A DNA stretch of 64,000 nucleotides from NCBI GenBank assembly GCA_963969345.1, contig OZ017766.1:11780001-11844000 (forward strand), given 5' to 3'. The position numbers and the translations under genes are program-made. Below the pieces are notes generated by a model, which did no database searches, had not been told where the DNA came from, and saw nothing but the letters and a program-made list of their open reading frames with translations. This document shows, piece after piece, positions 55,801 to 64,000 of this stretch (position 1 is the stretch's first letter; every line of letters starts with the position of its first letter). This DNA comes from Turbatrix aceti. Taxonomy: Eukaryota; Nematoda; Chromadorea; Rhabditida; Panagrolaimidae.

Positions 55801-56983
55801 AGTTATTACTCTGTTCTTATCAGCCAATCAAATGAATTTTACGAACTTACAACAGGCACTGAATGGATTCAGTTTTTGCAACCCGATGAAACCGGTACTT
55901 ATCAAAGGATTAGGGTATCGGTTCGGAGAATGTACACCAATGATGTTGATATTACGGTTTCGTCGACATTTGATCCGGTGAGTTTTGAGACAAAAATTAT
56001 GGTTTTTAGAAAAGAAATGCCTGTTTTTGAAAAAAAATTTTTAATTTCTATTTTAAATTTTTTTGTATAGTTTTTAGTAGTTTTTGTTTTTTGATAAAAA
56101 AAGTACGTAGTAAAGTTTTACAACCAAAAATTAGTTTTTTAGAATTTTAAAATTAGTTAAAAAAAATTAAAATTAATTTTAAAAAAAATTAAAAAAAATT
56201 AAATTTCAAACTAGAATTTTTTTTATCGTTTCTAATTTTACTTCATTACTCTTACTTGTGCATAGATCAAATAATAGATCGAATTTAATCGTTTCTGACT
56301 ATTCGAAACCGTTTTTGCTAAAAATAATATTTTTATGAAAAAAATTTCAAACACAGATTTTAAAAGTTTGAAAATCTAAGAAATTGTCTTCCCTAAAAAT
56401 TACGTAATTTTTTTTTAATTTTGTCGTAAATCCATTCCAGACCTATTGTCGAATGGGCGAAATTCGTCGAATGGTCATGCGCACACACTACGGTCTCTCC
56501 TCTGTTTGCGTCCCTCGCTCCCGTGCAAAATCTGAAATTACTGAAATCGATTTGAAACGCCAATACGGTTATGACAACTTTTTCGGCCATCGCCTCACCT
56601 TTGGCGCCAACGAATGCAAAGACGGCCTTGTCTGGCGTGCCATCGATGCGTATGACTACGTCTGCGTTCCTCCGCAACGCCAACAACAGGTTCAAGCGGA
56701 AGCCGTCGCTCACAGACTTCGCTCAACTTATTCTTCTAATTCGAATGAAGTCGAAGGCTCGGGGGAAGACGGCATGTCGACAGACGCTGCTGTCGTTTCC
56801 TTTTCCTCGACGAGTCAACAAGGCTCCTGTCCGACACCCTATGTTTTGAGAACTGCGTTCTACGGCGACGAAACCTGTGTGACGAGGACTGAAAAAGCCA
56901 TCGCTGACAGGGAAAACATGGCTGCTTCAAGGTTTCTCAAACACTACGAATTTTTCAATGGCGTCGATACCATTGGGCCTTGA
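52872..56983 (+). CDS. Secreted zinc metallopeptidase-like protein (M11/metzincin-like)
   Basis: Five exons: 52872-53109, 53215-53375, 55094-55651, 55762-55977 and 56441-56983; 1716 nt, 571 residues, all junctions canonical and in phase. The N-terminus carries a hydrophobic segment (LNFILILYYIFLTGLNYFVIVNA) as signal peptide or anchor. The catalytic motif in exon 3 is HEMVHSFFIGHS: both HExxH and the third zinc histidine of HExxHxxGxxH are kept, but the usual glycine is phenylalanine. The downstream EYDDRYDLLS and LNGAHLDFLGWL blocks match the conserved pattern after the zinc site in gametolysin/M11-like peptidases. The C-terminal half has paired cysteines and a serine-rich stretch. Intron 2 is 1.7 kb, far longer than the others, and could hide a further exon. 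Likely extracellular protease, or a non-catalytic relative if the substitution matters. Confidence 0.75.
53376..55093 (+). other. Long intron 2 of the metallopeptidase gene
   Basis: Strongly AT-rich, with no additional exon I can support. Frames at 53432-53746 and 54886-55101 have no family resemblance. A purine/pyrimidine-biased stretch lies at 54600-54770. Confidence 0.5.
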
Positions 56984-57173
56984 AAAATGATATTATGGAT
57001 GCCGTTATGGATGGCACAGACTCCTTCTTCTACTATGCATAGTGTGATTTTTTTGCGGGTTTGAATTCTTTTTTTTTTGGCGTTTGTTCTTTTTTTTTGT
57101 GCGATGATTTGAGTTTGAAGTCGACATTTTTGTTGCAGCAAAAATAAATTTTGTCAATGCTTATAGTTTTTGA

Positions 57174-57310
57174 AAAATTTTAACAGCCACTCTGCGAGCC
57201 GATTTATTTATAAGGTGGAGGGGGCAACACAGGCATTTTATGTACACCTTCAAATGTTTTGAGCCAAAGTTGTAGGCACCTAGAGGAAGGTTCCAAATTT
57301 CCATATCAAA
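57174..57310 (+). mobile_element. Fragment of the TTAA-type repeat at the edge of the satellite
   Basis: TTAACAGCCACTCTGCGAGCCGATTT at 57180, then AAATGTTTTGAGCCAAAGTTGTAG, words shared with the ends of the 3.6-kb palindrome and with 32590. The first satellite unit follows directly. Confidence 0.65.
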
Positions 57311-60300
57311 ATTTTTGTTGATGTCGGAAATGTCGATACGAACCCCGGGGTAGGTGATTTCGAGAGTTTTTTTGATGCAGAACAAGATGACAGCAAACAT
57401 TTTGCCGATTTTCACGTCCTGGATTTTATGCATACGTGTGCCGGTAAAATATTGGATCCGGAAAAACAGATTGTAGGATGCATTATTATGCCTCGAGTGT
57501 AAGCCCATTGGAACAACCGTAAAAAGTTGAGTCGGAATCAATTTTCAGAATCCAGATCGGACGCCATTTGTCGCCTCCAGTTCACTTCAAAATTTTAGCT
57601 AATTTAAAAGATATAATTTTCCAAGTGATCTATTTACCCTTCAAAATGTCGATACAAACCCCGGGGTAGGTGATTTCGAGAGCTTTTTTGATGCAGAACA
57701 AGATGACAGCAAACATTTTGCCGATTTTCACGTCCTGGATTTTATGCATACGTGTGCCGGTAAAATATTGGATCCGGAAAAACAGATTGTAGGATGCATT
57801 ATTATGCCTCGAGTGTAAGCCCATTGGAACAACCGTAAAAAGTTGAGTCGGAATCAATTTTCAGAATCCAGATCGGACAACATTTGTCGCCTCCAGTTCA
57901 CTTCAAAATTTTAGCTAATTTAAAAGATATAATTTTCCAAGTGATCTATTTACCCTTCAAAATGTCGATACAAACCCCGGGGTAGGTGATTTCGAGAGCT
58001 TTTTTGATGCAGAACAAGATGACAGCAAACATTTTGCCGATTTTCACGTCCTGGATTTTATGCATACCTGTGCCGGTAAAATATTGGATCCGGAAAAACA
58101 GATTGTAGGATGCATTATTATGCCTCGAGTGTAAGCCCATTGGAACAACCGTAAAAAGTTGAGTCGGAATCAATTTTCAGAATCCAGATCGGACGCCATT
58201 TGTCGCCTCCAGTTCACTTCAAAATTTTAGCTAATTTAAAAGATATAATTTTCCAAGTGATCTATTTACCCTTCAAAATGTCGATACGAACCCCGGGGTA
58301 GGTGATTTCGAGAGCTTTTTTGATGCAGAACAAGATGACAGCAAACATTTTGCCGATTTTCACGTCCTGGATTTTATGCATACCTGTGCCGGTAAAATAT
58401 TGGATCCGGATAAACAGATTGTAGGATGCATTATTATGCCTCGAGTGTAAGCCCATTGGAACAACCGTAAAAAGTTGAGTCGGAATCAATTTTCAGAATC
58501 CAGATCGGACGCCATTTGTCGCCTCCAGTTCACTTCAAAATTTTAGCTGATTTAAAAGATATAATTTTCCAAGTGATCTATTTACCCTTCAAAATGTCGA
58601 TACGAACCCCGGGGTAGGTGATTTCGAGAGCTTTTTTGATGCAGAACAAGATGACAGCAAACATTTTGCCGATTTTCACGTCCTGGATTTTATGCATACC
58701 TGTGCCGGTAAAATATTGGATCCGGAAAAACAGATTGTAGGATGCATTATTATGCCTCGAGTGTAAGCCCATTGGAACAACCGTAAAAAGTTGAGTCGGA
58801 ATCAATTTTCAGAATCCAGATCGGACGCCATTTGTCGCCTCCAGTTCACTTCAAAATTTTAGCTAATTTAAAAGATATAATTTTCCAAGTGATCTATTTA
58901 CCCTTCAAAATGTCGATACAAACCCCGGGGTAGGTGATTTCGAGAGCTTTTTTGATGCAGAACAAGATGACAGCAAACATTTTGCCGATTTTCACGTCCT
59001 GGATTTTATGCATACGTGTGCCGGTAAAATATTGGATCCGGAAAAACAGATTGTAGGATGCATTATTATGCCTCGAGTGTAAGCCCATTGGAACAACCGT
59101 AAAAAGTTGAGTCGGAATCAATTTTCAGAATCCAGATCGGACGCCATTTGTCGCCTCCAGTTCACTTCAAAATTTTAGCTAATTTAAAAGATATAATTTT
59201 CCAAGTGATCTATTTACCCTTCAAAATGTCGATACGAACCCCGGGGTAGGTGATTTCGAGAGCTTTTTTGATGCAGAACAAGATGACAGCAAACATTTTG
59301 CCGATTTTCACGTCCTGGATTTTATGCATACGTGTGCCGGTAAAATATTGGATCCGGAAAAACAGATTGTAGGATGCATTATTATGCCTCGAGTGTAAGC
59401 CCATTGGAACAACCGTAAAAAGTTGAGTCGGAATCAATTTTCAGAATCCAGATCGGACAACATTTGTCGCCTCCAGTTCACTTCAAAATTTTAGCTAATT
59501 TAAAAGATATAATTTTCCAAGTGATCTATTTACCCTTCAAAATGTCGATACGAACCCCGGGGTAGGTGATTTCGAGAGCTTTTTTGATGCAGAACAAGAT
59601 GACAGCAAACATTTTGCCGATTTTCACGTCCTGGATTTTATGCATACCTGTGCCGGTAAAATATTGGATCCGGAAAAACAGATTGTAGGATGCATTATTA
59701 TGCCTCGAGTGTAAGCCCATTGGAACAACCGTAAAAAGTTGAGTCGGAATCAATTTTCAGAATCCAGATCGGACGCCATTTGTCGCCTCCAGTTCACTTC
59801 AAAATTTTAGCTAATTTAAAAGATATAATTTTCCAAGTGATCTATTTACCCTTCAAAATGTCGATACGAACCCCGGGGTAGGTGATTTCGAGAGCTTTTT
59901 TGATGCAGAACAAGATGACAGCAAACATTTTGCCGATTTTCACGTCCTGGATTTTATGCATACCTGTGCCGGTAAAATATTGGATCCGGAAAAACAGATT
60001 GTAGGATGCATTATTATGCCTCGAGTGTAAGCCCATTGGAACAACCGTAAAAAGTTGAGTCGGAATCAATTTTCAGAATCCAGATCGGACAACATTTGTC
60101 GCCTCCAGTTCACTTCAAAATTTTAGCTAATTTAAAAGATATAATTTTCCAAGTGATCTATTTACCCTTCAAAATGTCGATACGAACCCCGGGGTAGGTG
60201 ATTTCGAGAGCTTTTTTGATGCAGAACAAGATGACAGCAAACATTTTGCCGATTTTCACGTCCTGGATTTTATGCATACCTGTGCCGGTAAAATATTGGA

Positions 60301-63300
60301 TCCGGAAAAACAGATTGTAGGATGCATTATTATGCCTCGAGTGTAAGCCCATTGGAACAACCGTAAAAAGTTGAGTCGGAATCAATTTTCAGAATCCAGA
60401 TCGGACGCCATTTGTCGCCTCCAGTTCACTTCAAAATTTTAGCTAATTTAAAAGATATAATTTTCCAAGTGATCTATTTACCCTTCAAAATGTCGATACG
60501 AACCCCGGGGTAGGTGATTTCGAGAGCTTTTTTGATGCAGAACAAGATGACAGCAAACATTTTGCCGATTTTCACGTCCTGGATTTTATGCATACCTGTG
60601 CCGGTAAAATATTGGATCCGGAAAAACAGATTGTAGGATGCATTATTATGCCTCGAGTGTAAGCCCATTGGAACAACCGTAAAAAGTTGAGTCGGAATCA
60701 ATTTTCAGAATCCAGATCGGACAACATTTGTCGCCTCCAGTTCACTTCAAAATTTTAGCTAATTTAAAAGATATAATTTTCCAAGTGATCTATTTACCCT
60801 TCAAAATGTCGATACAAACCCCGGGGTAGGTGATTTCGAGAGCTTTTTTGATGCAGAACAAGATGACAGCAAACATTTTGCCGATTTTCACGTCCTGGAT
60901 TTTATGCATACCTGTGCCGGTAAAATATTGGATCCGGAAAAACAGATTGTAGGATGCATTATTATGCCTCGAGTGTAAGCCCATTGGAACAACCGTAAAA
61001 AGTTGAGTCGGAATCAATTTTCAGAATCCAGATCGGACGCCATTTGTCGCCTCCAGTTCACTTCAAAATTTTAGCTAATTTAAAAGATATAATTTTCCAA
61101 GTGATCTATTTACCCTTCAAAATGTCGATACAAACCCCGGGGTAGGTGATTTCGAGAGCTTTTTTGATGCAGAACAAGATGACAGCAAACATTTTGCCGA
61201 TTTTCACGTCCTGGATTTTATGCATACCTGTGCCGGTAAAATATTGGATCCGGAAAAACAGATTGTAGGATGCATTATTATGCCTCGAGTGTAAGCCCAT
61301 TGGAACAACCGTAAAAAGTTGAGTCGGAATCAATTTTCAGAATCCAGATCGGACAACATTTGTCGCCTCCAGTTCACTTCAAAATTTTAGCTAATTTAAA
61401 AGATATAATTTTCCAAGTGATCTATTTACCCTTCAAAATGTCGATACAAACCCCGGGGTAGGTGATTTCGAGAGCTTTTTTGATGCAGAACAAGATGACA
61501 GCAAACATTTTGCCGATTTTCACGTCCTGGATTTTATGCATACCTGTGCCGGTAAAATATTGGATCCGGAAAAACAGATTGTAGGATGCATTATTATGCC
61601 TCGAGTGTAAGCCCATTGGAACAACCGTAAAAAGTTGAGTCGGAATCAATTTTCAGAATCCAGATCGGACGCCATTTGTCGCCTCCAGTTCACTTCAAAA
61701 TTTTAGCTAATTTAAAAGATATAATTTTCCAAGTGATCTATTTACCCTTCAAAATGTCGATACGAACCCCGGGGTAGGTGATTTCGAGAGCTTTTTTGAT
61801 GCAGAACAAGATGACAGCAAACATTTTGCCGATTTTCACGTCCTGGATTTTATGCATACCTGTGCCGGTAAAATATTGGATCCGGAAAAACAGATTGTAG
61901 GATGCATTATTATGCCTCGAGTGTAAGCCCATTGGAACAACCGTAAAAAGTTGAGTCGGAATCAATTTTCAGAATCCAGATCGGACGCCATTTGTCGCCT
62001 CCAGTTCACTTCAAAATTTTAGCTAATTTAAAAGATATAATTTTCCAAGTGATCTATTTACCCTTCAAAATGTCGATACAAACCCCGGGGTAGGTGATTT
62101 CGAGAGCTTTTTTGATGCAGAACAAGATGACAGCAAACATTTTGCCGATTTTCACGTCCTGGATTTTATGCATACGTGTGCCGGTAAAATATTGGATCCG
62201 GAAAAACAGATTGTAGGATGCATTATTATGCCTCGAGTGTAAGCCCATTGGAACAACCGTAAAAAGTTGAGTCGGAATCAATTTTCAGAATCCAGATCGG
62301 ACGCCATTTGTCGCCTCCAGTTCACTTCAAAATTTTAGCTAATTTAAAAGATATAATTTTCCAAGTGATCTATTTACCCTTCAAAATGTCGATACAAACC
62401 CCGGGGTAGGTGATTTCGAGAGCTTTTTTGATGCAGAACAAGATGACAGCAAACATTTTGCCGATTTTCACGTCCTGGATTTTATGCATACGTGTGCCGG
62501 TAAAATATTGGATCCGGAAAAACAGATTGTAGGATGCATTATTATGCCTCGAGTGTAAGCCCATTGGAACAACCGTAAAAAGTTGAGTCGGAATCAATTT
62601 TCAGAATCCAGATCGGACAACATTTGTCGCCTCCAGTTCACTTCAAAATTTTAGCTAATTTAAAAGATATAATTTTCCAAGTGATCTATTTACCCTTCAA
62701 AATGTCGATACAAACCCCGGGGTAGGTGATTTCGAGAGCTTTTTTGATGCAGAACAAGATGACAGCAAACATTTTGCCGATTTTCACGTCCTGGATTTTA
62801 TGCATACCTGTGCCGGTAAAATATTGGATCCGGAAAAACAGATTGTAGGATGCATTATTATGCCTCGAGTGTAAGCCCATTGGAACAACCGTAAAAAGTT
62901 GAGTCGGAATCAATTTTCAGAATCCAGATCGGACAACATTTGTCGCCTCCAGTTCACTTCAAAATTTTAGCTAATTTAAAAGATATAATTTTCCAAGTGA
63001 TCTATTTACCCTTCAAAATGTCGATACAAACCCCGGGGTAGGTGATTTCGAGAGCTTTTTTGATGCAGAACAAGATGACAGCAAACATTTTGCCGATTTT
63101 CACGTCCTGGATTTTATGCATACCTGTGCCGGTAAAATATTGGATCCGGAAAAACAGATTGTAGGATGCATTATTATGCCTCGAGTGTAAGCCCATTGGA
63201 ACAACCGTAAAAAGTTGAGTCGGAATCAATTTTCAGAATCCAGATCGGACAACATTTGTCGCCTCCAGTTCACTTCAAAATTTTAGCTAATTTAAAAGAT

Positions 63301-64000
63301 ATAATTTTCCAAGTGATCTATTTACCCTTCAAAATGTCGATACGAACCCCGGGGTAGGTGATTTCGAGAGCTTTTTTGATGCAGAACAAGATGACAGCAA
63401 ACATTTTGCCGATTTTCACGTCCTGGATTTTATGCATACGTGTGCCGGTAAAATATTGGATCCGGAAAAACAGATTGTAGGATGCATTATTATGCCTCGA
63501 GTGTAAGCCCATTGGAACAACCGTAAAAAGTTGAGTCGGAATCAATTTTCAGAATCCAGATCGGACAACATTTGTCGCCTCCAGTTCACTTCAAAATTTT
63601 AGCTAATTTAAAAGATATAATTTTCCAAGTGATCTATTTACCCTTCAAAATGTCGATACGAACCTCGGGGTAGGTGATTTCGAGAGCTTTTTTGATGCAG
63701 AACACGATGACTGCAAACATTTTGCCGATTTTCACGTCCTGGATTTTATGCATACCTGTGCCGGTAAAATATTGGATCCGGAAAAACAGATTGTAGGATG
63801 CATTATTATGCCTCGAGTGTAAGCCCATTGGAACAACCGTAAAAAGTTGAGTCGGAATCAATTTTCAGAATCCAGATCGGACGCCATTTGTCGCCTCCAG
63901 TTCACTTCAAAATTTTAGCTAATTTAAAAGATATAATTTTCCAAGTGAACTATTTACCCTTCAAAATGTCGATACGAACCTCGGGGTAGGTGATTTCGAG
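57311..64000 (-). repeat. 316-bp tandem satellite, about 21 units, running off the window
   Basis: Period exactly 316 bp (minus-strand frame ends at 57630, 57946, 58262 and so on). Units differ at only a few positions. Three recurrent two-state sites are visible: GATACAAAC/GATACGAAC, CATACGTGTG/CATACCTGTG and GGACGCC/GGACAAC. The first unit (from about 57330) and the last complete unit (from about 63640) have extra private changes. Each unit contains a 75-codon minus-strand frame from a TTG, with a TGA two codons upstream. The array extends beyond 64000. Confidence 0.95.

Noticed and set aside
57662..63861. 75-codon satellite frame as a multicopy gene family
   Set aside because: It starts from TTG, a stop lies two codons upstream, and variation between units changes amino acids at almost every site.

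Overview
The window is eukaryotic and almost certainly from a nematode. Genes are split by short AT-rich introns that end in TTTTCAG-like acceptors. Gene content is nematode-typical: chemoreceptor-like seven-transmembrane receptors, a levamisole-type acetylcholine receptor subunit, a PAN/lectin-like secreted protein and a secreted zincin. Roughly half of the window is mobile or repetitive DNA. I cannot name the species.

Layout. 1-2.2 kb: AT-rich, no gene. 2.2-3.5 kb: Srd/Str-like receptor (minus), followed by a 2-kb TTAA-flanked palindrome (3.6-5.6 kb). 7.6-12.1 kb: secreted PAN/lectin-like gene (minus) with a 3.16-kb TA-flanked transposon in one intron. 12.6 kb: small secreted cysteine-rich protein. 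14.1-17.8 kb: MOV10/UPF1-like SF1 helicase whose fourth exon is split by two hairpin elements. 17.9-20.0 kb: nicotinic receptor alpha subunit (minus), convergent with the helicase. 21.1-22.0 kb: lone BEL/Pao-type gag ORF (minus).

22.8-51.2 kb: a tandem cluster of five related receptor genes or fragments. One (37.3-39.1 kb) reads intact over four exons. The others are broken by frameshifts, truncation or insertions. Four foldback elements that share termini (AAGACGA...) sit in this cluster, each flanked by a 4-bp target duplication; three are in coding exons. A Ty3/gypsy-class LTR retrotransposon with seemingly identical 394-bp LTRs occupies an intron of the last gene. Its single 2,282-codon ORF carries an envelope-like membrane region between gag and protease. 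A seven-exon secreted, probably surface-anchored protein gene (34.2-36.7 kb) lies inside the cluster.

52.9-57.0 kb: a five-exon secreted zinc metallopeptidase-like gene. 57.3-64.0 kb: a tandem array of a 316-bp satellite that runs off the window end.

Spliced models for the nicotinic subunit (1563 nt), the surface protein (1800 nt), the metallopeptidase (1716 nt), the intact cluster receptor (1284 nt) and the Srd-like receptor (1011 nt) are all multiples of three with good junctions, so these exon structures are well supported. The strongest themes are the foldback family that repeatedly lands in one receptor cluster, the unusual gag-envelope-pol order of the LTR element and its insertion at the exact centre of a palindrome, and the free reassortment of variants in the satellite array.
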